A stretch of DNA of 64,000 nucleotides, from positions 23,586 to 87,585 of the forward strand of contig JARJFC010000016.1 of assembly GCA_029310945.1 (NCBI GenBank), given 5' to 3'. How positions within the stretch are numbered: the first letter of the stretch is position 1; every line of letters begins with the position of its first letter. Made by a program: the position numbers and the translations under genes. The DNA comes from Leptospira sp. 96542 (GTDB taxonomy: Bacteria > Spirochaetota > Leptospiria > Leptospirales > Leptospiraceae). Of this stretch, positions 8,507 to 17,750 are shown piece by piece. The notes beneath the pieces were generated by a model. The model was not told the DNA's origin, did not search any database, and saw nothing but the letters and a program-made list of their open reading frames with translations.

Positions 8507-9385
8507 TTACAAGTTTCGCATTTCTAATATTTTACTTTGAGGTAACTCTAATTTTTTACCGGAAGGCGGTATGCAGCTAACAACTGTTTTGTTCGCCAAC
8601 ATAGCAATAACTAAAGCCATACTTTCACAACCAACTACTAAATCAGAATTGGCAATCTGTTCAAAAAGGGATAACTCATTTGATATTTTAATTTCATAAG
8701 CCGAATATTTTTCAATTACCCATTGGTATTTATCTTTGGGATCAGATGGATGTGGCCGAAAGGTAAATTTTGTTGACTTTATATCTAACTTCGGAAGATT
8801 TTCAAAAAAATATTGGATGGCATCTGTTTCTGTATAACCCCAATACCTCTCATTTTGGAATGATTTTTTTGCATGATCACTTATATTTTCACAGATAAAA
8901 AGTATTCTATATTCCTCATCTGATTTTTCCTTGGCTACAAAAAAACTAAAAAATGATTTTAGTGATAAAAAATATGGGTTATCCTTTAGCCTAACAATAT
9001 TTTTAGGGAAAATTTCTTGAGCCAAAAAAAATGCATCTTCATCACCCACCCAAATCTCATCTGGTAATTCTAGTTTTCCATTCAATTCAAATCGTTGTCT
9101 ATAATTTACCCAATGATCGAGAAAACTAACTACCTTTATTTTTTTTTGTTTTGCTATAGATATGGCAACTTTTTCAATATCGCTCTGCCAACTAGTTCCT
9201 GTAAGAATTAGATTCGTCTTTTTAGAAATCTGATTTAAAGATATTCTTTCTAATTTCCCAAGTAGTTTTTCAAAAATGGAAACAGCTGGTCCTTCAAGTA
9301 TATAATTATACTCATCTTTATTTTGTAAAACATAGTTAGATAGGATCTCTGCTCCACCTGCATCATGAGAAACAATTGTAATCAA
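8507..9385 (-). CDS. Unrecognised GT-B-like protein of the polysaccharide operon
   Basis: A protein of about 292 residues that I do not recognise as a named family. It opens with a Rossmann-like strand and loop ([14 protein letters not shown]). It ends with a [12 protein letters not shown] segment and an [18 protein letters not shown] helix, both like the C-terminal half of GT-B glycosyltransferases and the neighbour at 295-1563. The TTG at 9385 is preferred as start because it lies one base after the GNAT stop; the longer reading to 9430 would run into that gene. Probably cytoplasmic. A glycosyltransferase or glycan-linking role is inferred from fold hints and context only. Confidence 0.6.
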   Translation of the reverse strand: MITIVSHDAGGAEILSNYVLQNKDEYNYILEGPAVSIFEKLLGKLERISLNQISKKTNLILTGTSWQSDIEKVAISIAKQKKIKVVSFLDHWVNYRQRFELNGKLELPDEIWVGDEDAFFLAQEIFPKNIVRLKDNPYFLSLKSFFSFFVAKEKSDEEYRILFICENISDHAKKSFQNERYWGYTETDAIQYFFENLPKLDIKSTKFTFRPHPSDPKDKYQWVIEKYSAYEIKISNELSLFEQIANSDLVVGCESMALVIAMLANKTVVSCIPPSGKKLELPQSKILEMRNL

Positions 9386-9386
9386 T

Positions 9387-9920
9387 CTATTTCTGATCCC
9401 AATCCTTTGCCAAAATATAATAAAGGACAATACTTCGGTAACTTCCCTCTAAGAACAAATGGTCAATCCGACGGCCTTCTTCCTTCATACCTAAATTTAA
9501 AGCAAGCCTTTGCATTCCGATATTATTATCAGATGTTCCACAATATATTTTATTTAAATTTAGCTTTTGAAAACCATGATCAAGCAAATACCGAGAAGCG
9601 TGAATCGAAACACCTTTTCTGTGGTGTTTTTGATTTCCAATAATAATTGCAAATTCAGCTGTTCTATTTAACCAAGAAATATCTTGCAAACTCAAGTTCC
9701 CAATATGTCCATCTGATTTATGGAATATTCCCAAAACAACTTGATCTTCCCTATTCAAATTCTCATAAAAAGAAATGAAATAATTTTCATTCTTAAAGAA
9801 TTTACCATGTGAACTATATTGAGTGATGTTTTGATCAGAAAACCATGTTGGATATGGTCCTTCCAAATCGGCGATTTTTAACGGCCTTAAATAGTAATCT
9901 TCTAAAAAAGTATAAATCAT
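9387..9920 (-). CDS. GNAT acetyltransferase, RimJ/RimL-like (possible PseH role)
   Basis: A GNAT acetyltransferase of about 177 residues. EFAIIIGNQKHHRKGVSIHA contains the acetyl-CoA pyrophosphate-binding region (normally Q/RxxGxG/A, here HHRKGVS), followed by a typical NKIYCGTSDNNIGMQRLALNLG helix-strand block. The ATG at 9918-9920 is favoured because it makes an ATGA overlap with the aminotransferase stop; reading to 9944 adds eight residues inside that gene. It could N-acetylate the 4-amino group of a UDP-amino sugar, the step PseH performs in pseudaminic acid synthesis. A second acylating enzyme, the formyltransferase at 15918-16763, offers the same kind of chemistry. Confidence 0.85.
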   Translation of the reverse strand: MIYTFLEDYYLRPLKIADLEGPYPTWFSDQNITQYSSHGKFFKNENYFISFYENLNREDQVVLGIFHKSDGHIGNLSLQDISWLNRTAEFAIIIGNQKHHRKGVSIHASRYLLDHGFQKLNLNKIYCGTSDNNIGMQRLALNLGMKEEGRRIDHLFLEGSYRSIVLYYILAKDWDQK

Positions 9921-11194
9921 TTTAATGAATCTAAGTTTTTCCAAACTTTTTGAAACGCAGCTATCACCAAATCAACATGTTCATCAGGAAACTCCCTAAC
10001 ACACATTTCATAACCTAAATAAGTAAAATCGTTTAAATTCTCCGCTACTGGACAAATCCCTTTCGAATAATCTACATCTCTTTTGCAAATATCCGACGTC
10101 CACGGAAAACCTTTGGAACCATAAGCGATTTTCTTTTGATACATTGGTAAAAGATGTAAGTTTGCATACTGAAGCGAAATATCAGATACACCTTCGGCTA
10201 CTAACGCTTCGTATATTTTCTCCTTACTAACACCAGTAATCCTTGAATTAATTTCCATTGGAAATATATAATACACATGAGTAGATTCCGGTCTAATTTC
10301 TGGTAATTTTAAACCAGGAAGATCTAAAAGTCCTTTCCTTAATCTTTCTGCTGCATGAATTCTTGATTTAATTTTCGTGTCTAATTTTTTTAATTGTTCG
10401 ATTCCTATGGCACATTCAATCTCACCCAATCGAAAATTGTAACCCACCATATTAGAAAGGTTAGTGACCCCTTTATCCTTCACCACAGCTTCTGCATGGT
10501 TTCGAATTAATTGCATTCTTTCAGCTAACTCATCATTATTTGTAACAAGTATCCCACCTTCACCTGTGTGAATGTGTTTATGGTAATTTAAACTATATCC
10601 ACCAATATCACCTAATGTACCAGTATATTTAGCTTTATATTGTGATCCAGGGGCTTGGGCGGTGTCATTGATAACTCTCAGATTGTGTTTTTTTGCAATT
10701 CGATTAATTTCTTCCATATTTGCGGATTGTCCAAAAATATCGACAACCATGATTGCTTTTGTATAAGGTGAGATGTTTTTTTCAATGGATGCTGGATCAA
10801 TACAATATGTGTTAGGTTCTATATCAGCAAAAACAGGAATTGCATTCCAATGTAGTATGGCAGTCGCTGATGCTGACATTGTCCATGGACTTACTATAAT
10901 TTCGTCTCCAGGTTCGATACCGATAGCTCCAATTGCAGCAATTAAACCAGATGTCCAAGAATTGACTGTAACTGCGTATTTTACATTAAAATATTCTCTA
11001 CAATGCTTTTCAAATTCCTGAACTTTAGGACCACCATAAAAATCAGGATCCCAACAACCTAAAAACTGTGATAAATTCCCGCTTTCGACAACTTTTTTAG
11101 CCGCCTCGACTTCTTCTGGTCCTAGGGAATTATATCGTTTTAATTCAAAATTTATAGCTTTAGTTCCGCCAAAAATTGCCAACTTATCGTTCAT
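9917..11194 (-). CDS. DegT/DnrJ/EryC1-type sugar aminotransferase
   Basis: A PLP enzyme of about 425 residues that aminates keto sugars. TVNSWTSGLIAAI is the cofactor-phosphate region, INDTAQAPGS holds the PLP-ring Asp, and SLNYHKHIHTGEGG contains the Schiff-base Lys. The ATG at 11192-11194 is chosen over the longer reading because it gives an ATGA overlap with the upstream oxidoreductase and starts at MNDKLAIFGG, as in homologs. It is distinct from the PseC-like enzyme at 20656. Next to a Gfo/Idh oxidoreductase and a GNAT enzyme, it suggests a second amino-sugar branch: oxidation, amination, then acetylation. Confidence 0.88.
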   Translation of the reverse strand: MNDKLAIFGGTKAINFELKRYNSLGPEEVEAAKKVVESGNLSQFLGCWDPDFYGGPKVQEFEKHCREYFNVKYAVTVNSWTSGLIAAIGAIGIEPGDEIIVSPWTMSASATAILHWNAIPVFADIEPNTYCIDPASIEKNISPYTKAIMVVDIFGQSANMEEINRIAKKHNLRVINDTAQAPGSQYKAKYTGTLGDIGGYSLNYHKHIHTGEGGILVTNNDELAERMQLIRNHAEAVVKDKGVTNLSNMVGYNFRLGEIECAIGIEQLKKLDTKIKSRIHAAERLRKGLLDLPGLKLPEIRPESTHVYYIFPMEINSRITGVSKEKIYEALVAEGVSDISLQYANLHLLPMYQKKIAYGSKGFPWTSDICKRDVDYSKGICPVAENLNDFTYLGYEMCVREFPDEHVDLVIAAFQKVWKNLDSLK

Positions 11195-12162
11195 TTCGTA
11201 TCCTTTAACTTTTGCAATAATTTCATCATATTCAATGTTGTAATAGCTTCGCAAACTCGAGAGTTATCATTTGTTAATAAATATTTTCTGATTTGATCCA
11301 AAACAAAATACTGCGACATATTTGATTCACTTACTATATCTTCAATATTCAAAGAAAGAGTAGTATAATCTTTGTATACAGAATCTTGAATTTTAGATTG
11401 CCAGTTAATTTCTGCACCGCCATTTTTATATGTTAACTTACCATCTGAAGTAACCAGTTCAATTGAATAATTTGAGAAATCAGATTCACGAGAAGATAAA
11501 AAGAATATATTTCCATTTTGGAATTTCATTAATGCATCTGGTTCAAAATCTTCTTCTGACCAATAATTATGTGTCTCAATAATTGAAATTTCCAATAAAT
11601 CTCCCAACCAGTATTCCAATAAATTAATAAAATGACTTCCATTATGCAATAAACCCTTCGAATACCAACAAACGCCTTTTAAAAAAGATAAAGGTATGCC
11701 CAAAGGAGATAACTTTGTTTTAATTTTTTCACTAGAAGGTAAATAGTATCTTTGGTAATTTACAAAAAGTTTTATTTGATTTTGATCACATAGATTGATC
11801 ATCTCACTAGCTTCACTTAGATCATGAGATATCGGCTTTTCGCATAATATAGCTTTTACAGTCTTAATATTTACTACACTTTTTAATATCTCGAAATGAG
11901 TTTTTGTTGGAGTTGCAATGATAACAAATTCTGGACTCGATTTTTCCAATCCTACTATTAAATCGCTAAAACTCTCAATCGAAGTTTTTGATTCAAATCG
12001 ATTTCTATTTTCAATTGATATATCAAATCCTCCAATTAAATCAAAATTATCATGAGCTAGAATGGCATTCAGGTGAGTTAGGCAAAAACTAGAATAGTTT
12101 TCTTTAAAATCGTAACCCATCCCAATTTGCCCTAGGCCAATAAGGAAAGTTTTGATTTTCAA
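11191..12162 (-). CDS. Gfo/Idh/MocA-family sugar oxidoreductase
   Basis: A 323-residue NAD(P)-dependent dehydrogenase. The N-terminal Rossmann loop GLGQIGMGYDF is followed by VIATPTKTHFEI and the family signature CEKPISHDLSEA, whose Lys is catalytic. The C-terminal half is the mixed sheet that binds the sugar, with HNGSHFINLLEYWLGD carrying the His usually involved in catalysis. It most likely oxidises or reduces a nucleotide sugar that the next gene, an aminotransferase, then aminates. Both ends use 4-base ATGA overlaps, so it should be translated together with its neighbours. Confidence 0.87.
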   Translation of the reverse strand: MKIKTFLIGLGQIGMGYDFKENYSSFCLTHLNAILAHDNFDLIGGFDISIENRNRFESKTSIESFSDLIVGLEKSSPEFVIIATPTKTHFEILKSVVNIKTVKAILCEKPISHDLSEASEMINLCDQNQIKLFVNYQRYYLPSSEKIKTKLSPLGIPLSFLKGVCWYSKGLLHNGSHFINLLEYWLGDLLEISIIETHNYWSEEDFEPDALMKFQNGNIFFLSSRESDFSNYSIELVTSDGKLTYKNGGAEINWQSKIQDSVYKDYTTLSLNIEDIVSESNMSQYFVLDQIRKYLLTNDNSRVCEAITTLNMMKLLQKLKDTK

Positions 12163-12899
12163 GTATCACCCTTTCTTTTTACTTTCTGATTTATTTCTAA
12201 TAGCTGGGGATTCTCTTTTAAAAAAGACACACAATCATATATTCCAAAATAAGGTTTTTGAATTGAATAAAAGTATTCAATAATTGATTTTAATAATTCA
12301 AAATCCTCTTTTTCGTCCAAAGTTAAACCTAATTCTGGCCAAAAAATTGAGGTCGGCGCTACCATATGCAAATGGGGAAAAATTTCGGGATGGTTTCTCA
12401 TAAATAAAGATACATGCTCCCTGTCTAATTTGTCATTTGTCATTTCGCCTGATTTTTGCAAATCAGCTAAAGAAAAAACTTGAACATCCATGCCGTCGGG
12501 ATAACTCCTTACATGAGCATTTCCAACATAGGAAGCATTATTAAATTTATAAAGTTGAATACATTGATCGATTAACTCAGGATCTATTATTGGGCAATCG
12601 CCTGTTATTTCAATAATGATATCTCCACCAACATATTTCGCAGCATCAACTACACGAAGTAATACATCATCTTCGCTTCCTCTGAAAACAGATATGCCTT
12701 CCGATTTTGCATAATCTACAATGGGATCGTCTGCTTTATTGATTGTTGTAGCTAGAACAATCTCATCAATTAAAGTTACTTTTTTCAAACGATCGAACAG
12801 ATAACCTAAAATTGGTTTACCCAAAACCGGCAATAATACTTTCCCAGGCAAACGTGACGATGTCATCCTTGCTTCAATAGTAGCTACTGTCTTCTTCAT
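12159..12899 (-). CDS. SpsF-like cytidylyltransferase
   Basis: A 246-residue nucleotidyltransferase of the SpsF/CMP-NeuAc-synthetase type. The N-terminal EARMTSSRLPGKVLLPVLGK loop binds the nucleotide, and ITGDCPIIDPELID provides metal-binding acidic residues. It should activate a nonulosonic acid with CTP, the PseF/NeuA step, for use by a glycosyltransferase. A second copy of this domain is fused to an aminotransferase at 17751-19778, so two different acids, or a division of labour, are possible. It overlaps the oxidoreductase by 4 bases and lies 9 bases after the FAD-cupin gene. Confidence 0.85.
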   Translation of the reverse strand: MKKTVATIEARMTSSRLPGKVLLPVLGKPILGYLFDRLKKVTLIDEIVLATTINKADDPIVDYAKSEGISVFRGSEDDVLLRVVDAAKYVGGDIIIEITGDCPIIDPELIDQCIQLYKFNNASYVGNAHVRSYPDGMDVQVFSLADLQKSGEMTNDKLDREHVSLFMRNHPEIFPHLHMVAPTSIFWPELGLTLDEKEDFELLKSIIEYFYSIQKPYFGIYDCVSFLKENPQLLEINQKVKRKGDT

Positions 12900-12908
12900 T
12901 GTTAATAT

Positions 12909-14891
12909 TTATTCCATGTTTCCGATCATTTTAAAACTTGAACCCTTTTCTTCCCAGGAAGCCGCTTTCGCATTTTCATTCAGAACTCCTTTTCTCTGGT
13001 TTTGTAGGTCAAAAATCTCCATCGAAGTTAAACTATCTAAAGTAGGGTAGTACAAATGCAGCGAAATAGTATATGAATCTAAACTAACATTCTTCACTTG
13101 ATGAATCGAATTTATGGATTCTAAAGCAGATTGTTTTTCCTGCAAATAAGTTTCCTCGCTCAATTCCATTTTGCAATTGTTGATCACAAATTTTCTTTCT
13201 ATAAGTTCACCTTGTAATACAAGCAATATTCCGCCGAAACCAACGTGCTTATGAATTGCTGTCTCAGACTGAGGCGACCATACCAGCATTAAAATTTCGA
13301 ATGGATTGCTCATAAGTTTTAATCGACTGTATCCAACCGAAGGTCGAACCCAGCCAATTGTGTTGGCAACTAAGTTAATAATTTCGCTCGTAGAGTATAT
13401 ATCGAATATTCTTGGTAAATTAGGAATAGCTTCAGGTGTAGGAACTAATTGAACGATATTTTCTTTGAATTTTTTTAGACCAGATATATAAACATTAGAA
13501 TCTACTTCTTGCTCATTCAAAAGATGAACAGACAATTCTTCTACTTGACTCCTAATTTCATTTACAGCAGTTGATTCCCATAGATCATTTTTTCTTAGTG
13601 GACCTATAGCATATATTCTATCCAAATCTTGTGCACCATCATCTGGAACGACTTTTCCCAATTCTATCGTTTTAAAGCCAATTCCATTAGGTGACGTTGA
13701 AATGTAACCTTTCTCCAGTAAATTAGAATACAACAAACTTTTTACTTGTTTTATCTGAGTATCAGGACCAGTACAATTGATAAGTTTATCTACACAATAA
13801 ATTGATTTGTTTGAATGCTCGATTTGTAAAACGCCATCTTCAATTTTCGTCTTTAAAATTTTCCCTTTAATAAAATCTAAACTATTTTTTTCCTTCCAAT
13901 CAAGAATCACGTTCATTGATTCTTGAGGAATTCTATGTCGAAATGATTCCCAAAAAGGACGAACATGTCTTAAAAAGCGCAATTGATCTTTGGTATTCCA
14001 ACTCTGCCAGAATTTTGATATAGCCGGTCGTAAGTTGTTTAAAATGGCCTCATCAGAAACTTTTATGTTTGAACCAATCCAATTTCTGATATTAATAAAA
14101 TCTTTCCTGAGGATTCCTGAAGGTTGCGGATGATTCGTCGGATTAGCATTTCCGATTTTTTCATGAACCTTTGGTAATTTCCCCGACCGAGAGAACGAAA
14201 CTATGCTGCCTCTAAATCCTTTCCTTCTTAAAGTCATTAAAACATCAACCATAGACAATCCGGAACCCAAGATTCCAATTCTCTCGGTTGTATTTATTGA
14301 ATCGTAAACAGTTTCATTCCATGGGTTTTCAATATATCTTTTATTAGTCAAGACTTCTTTTGCAATATAGGAAGGGTTTGCTGGCGAAATATTTCCGGTT
14401 GCTAACACGAGCGATTTAACATTAATTTCAGATTCACTTGCCAACTTAATTTGCCATCTATCGATAGCGTAAGTAACATCGATTGCTTCATCATTTATAT
14501 GATAGAAATCAATGAAATTTGGTTTATTCTGAATGGATTCGGCCAAGATCGATTCAACATAATCTCCATAAATAAAACGAGGAAAAAAAGAATTCTCGTT
14601 ATATTCTTCATTCAAATAGAAGTAATTCTTCTCAACTCTTTGCCACCAGTCGAAAAAGTGACTAGGTTTATCAGAATATAACCCCATTTTTTTTGCTGGC
14701 ACGTTAAGGATTTGATAAATCGAATTCGGAGAGTAAGCGATACCACGGCCAATTCTTTTTTGTTTGGACTCAATTAAAAAAATCTGAACAGGCTTTCGAG
14801 CATTCAGAATCAAATTAATTGTTAATAGCGTACCACTTAACCCTCCTCCAATAACAGCCACTGATTGACTTGAAGATTTAATTCTTTTCAC
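12909..14891 (-). CDS. FAD/NAD(P)-binding oxidoreductase fused to a cysteine-dioxygenase-like cupin
   Basis: A 660-residue two-domain protein. Residues 1 to about 450 form a FAD/NAD(P)-binding module with GGGLSG near residue 15, ATGNISP near 165 and a second dinucleotide loop, GILGSGLSMVD, near 210. Residues about 510-640 resemble a cysteine dioxygenase cupin: VWSPQSETAIHKHVGFGG with an HxH iron pair near residue 547, LVLQGELIER, then SIHQVKN with the third His. Cysteine dioxygenases oxidise thiols to sulfinates. Lying just after pseI, it probably modifies the nonulosonate or its substituent, but no reaction can be assigned. The join is continuous, with no stop or frameshift between the domains. 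The start overlaps the 3' end of pseI by 14 bases. Confidence 0.8.
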   Translation of the reverse strand: MKRIKSSSQSVAVIGGGLSGTLLTINLILNARKPVQIFLIESKQKRIGRGIAYSPNSIYQILNVPAKKMGLYSDKPSHFFDWWQRVEKNYFYLNEEYNENSFFPRFIYGDYVESILAESIQNKPNFIDFYHINDEAIDVTYAIDRWQIKLASESEINVKSLVLATGNISPANPSYIAKEVLTNKRYIENPWNETVYDSINTTERIGILGSGLSMVDVLMTLRRKGFRGSIVSFSRSGKLPKVHEKIGNANPTNHPQPSGILRKDFINIRNWIGSNIKVSDEAILNNLRPAISKFWQSWNTKDQLRFLRHVRPFWESFRHRIPQESMNVILDWKEKNSLDFIKGKILKTKIEDGVLQIEHSNKSIYCVDKLINCTGPDTQIKQVKSLLYSNLLEKGYISTSPNGIGFKTIELGKVVPDDGAQDLDRIYAIGPLRKNDLWESTAVNEIRSQVEELSVHLLNEQEVDSNVYISGLKKFKENIVQLVPTPEAIPNLPRIFDIYSTSEIINLVANTIGWVRPSVGYSRLKLMSNPFEILMLVWSPQSETAIHKHVGFGGILLVLQGELIERKFVINNCKMELSEETYLQEKQSALESINSIHQVKNVSLDSYTISLHLYYPTLDSLTSMEIFDLQNQRKGVLNENAKAASWEEKGSSFKMIGNME

Positions 14892-15921
14892 TGATCATAT
14901 CCCAATTTACAGCAGTCCCTCTGGAAATATCATACATGGCTGTAGTACCTATTATTACATCTATATACTTTGGAGCGATTCCATAACCAGGACGAATACT
15001 TCTGACAGATTCGCTAGTAAACTTTTCACCTTTTTTAACATCCTTCACAACATATAACGATCTTTTAAATATAATTGATTTCTGCTCAGCCTCTGATCGT
15101 TCAAGTTTTACTGTGCCGAGAGCCAACCAAGCTCTTTCGGATTCGATAACTAAAGACTTCATTTCTTCTGGTTCCAGTGAAAAAGTTGAGTCAACGCCTC
15201 CATCTGCACGACGCAAGGTGAAATGTTTCTCGATTACTGTTGCTCCTAACGCTACGCTAGCAACAGCAACTCCGATTCCCATCGTATGATCTGACAGTCC
15301 AACTTCACAATTAAACATTGCCCTCATTGCAGGAATGCTAAGAATATTGGTATTTTCGGGACTAGCGGGGTATGTGCTTGTACATTTCAATAACGTAAGA
15401 TTCTTATTTCCTACTGATCTCACTGCATCCACTGCCTCTGCAATTTCAGATATTGTTGCCATCCCCGTCGATATGATAATTGGTTTTTTTGTAGAGGCTA
15501 CCTTTCTAATCAAAGGTAAGTCATTATTTTCAAACGAAGCTATTTTATATGCAGGAGCATTTAATTTTTCTAAAAAATCAACGGCAGAAAAATCAAAAGG
15601 AGAGCTAAAACATAAAATACCTTTTTTGGTTGCATATTCAAAAATAGCCTTATGCCATTCCCAAGGAGTATATGCTTCTTTATACAATTCGTATAATGAG
15701 GTTCCTTTCCATAAACTTTTGGGATCTGAAATAAAGAATTCACCATCACTTTTATCTATCGTAAGTGTATCAGCAGTGTAGGTTTGAATTTTGATGGCAG
15801 CAACACCACAGTCTGCAGCCGAATCGATAATCTCCAATGCTCGATCTAAAGACTGGTTGTGATTTCCAGACATTTCAGCAATGATGAACGGTTTTTTATT
15901 TCTCGAAAATTCAAAGCTCAT
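14878..15921 (-). CDS. pseI: Pseudaminic acid synthase (NeuB family)
   Basis: A 347-residue NeuB-type synthase that condenses phosphoenolpyruvate with a 6-deoxy diacetamido hexose to make a nine-carbon acid. The N-terminus PFIIAEMSGNHNQSLDRA matches PseI rather than sialic acid NeuB. AAIKIQTYTADT, ISTGMATISEI, the GLSDHTMG loop and VIEKHFTLRRADGGVDS are barrel active-site blocks in the expected order. The C-terminal 60 residues are the antifreeze-like SAF domain (RSLYVVKDVKKGE). It sits directly after the formyltransferase with an ATGA overlap. Legionaminic acid synthase is the main alternative; PseG and PseC next door favour the pseudaminic type. Confidence 0.9.
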   Translation of the reverse strand: MSFEFSRNKKPFIIAEMSGNHNQSLDRALEIIDSAADCGVAAIKIQTYTADTLTIDKSDGEFFISDPKSLWKGTSLYELYKEAYTPWEWHKAIFEYATKKGILCFSSPFDFSAVDFLEKLNAPAYKIASFENNDLPLIRKVASTKKPIIISTGMATISEIAEAVDAVRSVGNKNLTLLKCTSTYPASPENTNILSIPAMRAMFNCEVGLSDHTMGIGVAVASVALGATVIEKHFTLRRADGGVDSTFSLEPEEMKSLVIESERAWLALGTVKLERSEAEQKSIIFKRSLYVVKDVKKGEKFTSESVRSIRPGYGIAPKYIDVIIGTTAMYDISRGTAVNWDMISEKN

Positions 15922-16763
15922 ATGATTTCGTATTCCGTTATTAATAAATTGCCATCAGAAACAACTAGAAGATACCCTTCTTTGACCAATCTAATACTGC
16001 CCATTGGTAACCTCTCTTCCGAAAACCTTGAGTTATATTCTGCAACTTTATAAATTACTATCTTTTCACCTGTTGGTAAATAAAAATAAGCCCCAGGATA
16101 TGGTTTCGTTTGAGCACGAACAAAATCTATTATAGTATTCTTGGTTTTGAGAATATCGATATAACCCATTTCTGGTATACGTTTTCCGAAATAAGTTGCG
16201 TTTTCCTCATTCTGTTGCCTCGGCTCATATCCCGAATTTACTTTATTTAATGCATCATTTAATACGAGAGGATATTTTACTTTAAACTCTTCAACGATAT
16301 CATTTCCGGTGGCTGAGTCTGAAATCGGAATTGTTACCTGGCTGTAAATTGAGCCAGTATCAACAGTTGCCTCCATTATATGGCAAGTTACACCTGTATA
16401 GGATTCTCCATTTATAATTGCCCAGATATGTGGAGCGCGTCCTCTATATTTTGGCAACAAAGATCCATGTATATTTAACGGATATTCTACGCTATTAATC
16501 AAACGGACAGGAATGATATAACGATAGTTGACACTAATTAAGAATTTACATCGTAAACTTTGAAGTTCTTGCAAAAGTTGGTTGTCTTTTCTTAAGTCAG
16601 CATAGTGAAATGGAATCTTACTCTCTTGTGCAAGAGCATCTACTGATTCCAGATTCATATCCTTATGTGTTAATACGCAGGAAATATGATAATTAAGTTT
16701 TAATAATTCCGAAAGACATGAATGTCCCAAAGCTCCGAATCCACAAAATATCGAACTATTCAT
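15918..16763 (-). CDS. Methionyl-tRNA-formyltransferase-like sugar N-formyltransferase
   Basis: A 281-residue formyltransferase. The catalytic Asn-His-Asp set is present: NIHGSLLPKYRGRAPHIW near residue 98, then HIMEATVDTGSIY with the Asp. It uses N10-formyltetrahydrofolate to formylate an amino group. It is far from the tRNA enzyme in context, lying between pseG and pseI with no gap to pseG and an ATGA overlap with pseI. It probably formylates the 4-amino sugar made by PseC or a later amino group of the acid, giving an N-formyl variant. Which nitrogen is modified cannot be told from the sequence. Confidence 0.86.
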   Translation of the reverse strand: MNSSIFCGFGALGHSCLSELLKLNYHISCVLTHKDMNLESVDALAQESKIPFHYADLRKDNQLLQELQSLRCKFLISVNYRYIIPVRLINSVEYPLNIHGSLLPKYRGRAPHIWAIINGESYTGVTCHIMEATVDTGSIYSQVTIPISDSATGNDIVEEFKVKYPLVLNDALNKVNSGYEPRQQNEENATYFGKRIPEMGYIDILKTKNTIIDFVRAQTKPYPGAYFYLPTGEKIVIYKVAEYNSRFSEERLPMGSIRLVKEGYLLVVSDGNLLITEYEII

Positions 16764-17741
16764 TTAATTAAAGATTGAATCAACAATGCTTAAGGATTTG
16801 TTTTTAAATATTTTTAATAATTTTTCACTCATAATACGACGATCAGTTTTTCTGACAAGTTTCTGCATTAAATTTTCCAACTGATGTTCAAAATTTTTGA
16901 CATTTGGATCAAGATATTGGTCTATAATATTTACTCTACTTAAACCAAGGATATTACCCTGTTGATTTTCTGCTGTTTTAATTACAATAAAAGGTATGCC
17001 TAGTTTCCCCAATTCGTAAATAGTCTGTCCACCAGCAGTGATACAAAGATCGGCTAACATCATCAATTGAACCATAGATGTAGCATCAAGATTTCTGTAA
17101 AATTTTACTGTTGTTTTTTTTAAAAACTGATTTTCTTTAAAGTGCTTAAATCCTGGTCCGATGATCACATCTAAATTTAGGTCTGGAAATTTTGAAGAAC
17201 ATTGATTTATAATTTTCGAAGTCAAATTTAACGGATCACTACCGCCCATCGTTATCAATACTCTACTTATTTTTTTATCGATGAACTTTGATTCCTTATG
17301 ATTCCGAAATGGCTTTCTAAGTAGGGAGTATTCTGGACCAACAAGAATTTTTTTATATTTCGATGGGTCATATTGATAGATCGCCCCTCCAAGCCCCCCA
17401 TTGTATATAATACAGGATTGAGGATATTCAATACGGTTATCATCATCAATTACAACCAAATGACTTGTATGTTCTGATATTTTTTTATAGTCACTGATTT
17501 GCGCCCGATATGAATCGACAATAATTGCTTGGTATTGGTTCTCAAAGTTACCATTTATTAGCCAATTATTTATAATATACTTTGATTCAAATATACCTGC
17601 ACTTGAATCATCCGTATTTATAATAATCTTCGTTGCGTAGCCTGCGTCTTCAAATAATTCCGAGAAAGCGATACATCTTCTCAAGTGTCCCAAGCCATTT
17701 GATTTGAAATATTCAGTTAAAAATAATACCACTTTTTTCAA
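16764..17741 (-). CDS. pseG: PseG-like UDP-sugar hydrolase
   Basis: A 325-residue GT-B-fold hydrolase that removes UDP from UDP-2,4-diacetamido-2,4,6-trideoxyaltrose to give the free sugar used by PseI. It opens with a beta strand and GLGHLRRC (residues 16-23), whose His is the catalytic base region in PseG. VVIDDDNRIEY, LITMGGSDPLN and LCITAGGQTIYELGKLGIP follow, the last being the UDP-binding C-terminal block. It directly abuts the formyltransferase. SpsG of the spore-coat pathway is the same family and cannot be excluded, but the adjacent PseC and PseI favour the pseudaminic reading. Confidence 0.87.
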   Translation of the reverse strand: MKKVVLFLTEYFKSNGLGHLRRCIAFSELFEDAGYATKIIINTDDSSAGIFESKYIINNWLINGNFENQYQAIIVDSYRAQISDYKKISEHTSHLVVIDDDNRIEYPQSCIIYNGGLGGAIYQYDPSKYKKILVGPEYSLLRKPFRNHKESKFIDKKISRVLITMGGSDPLNLTSKIINQCSSKFPDLNLDVIIGPGFKHFKENQFLKKTTVKFYRNLDATSMVQLMMLADLCITAGGQTIYELGKLGIPFIVIKTAENQQGNILGLSRVNIIDQYLDPNVKNFEHQLENLMQKLVRKTDRRIMSEKLLKIFKNKSLSIVDSIFN

Positions 17742-17750
17742 TCAATAATC

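Noticed and set aside
15335..15781. 148-residue open frame on the plus strand
   Set aside because: It is antisense to pseI, whose motifs are complete, and shows no domain or ribosome site.
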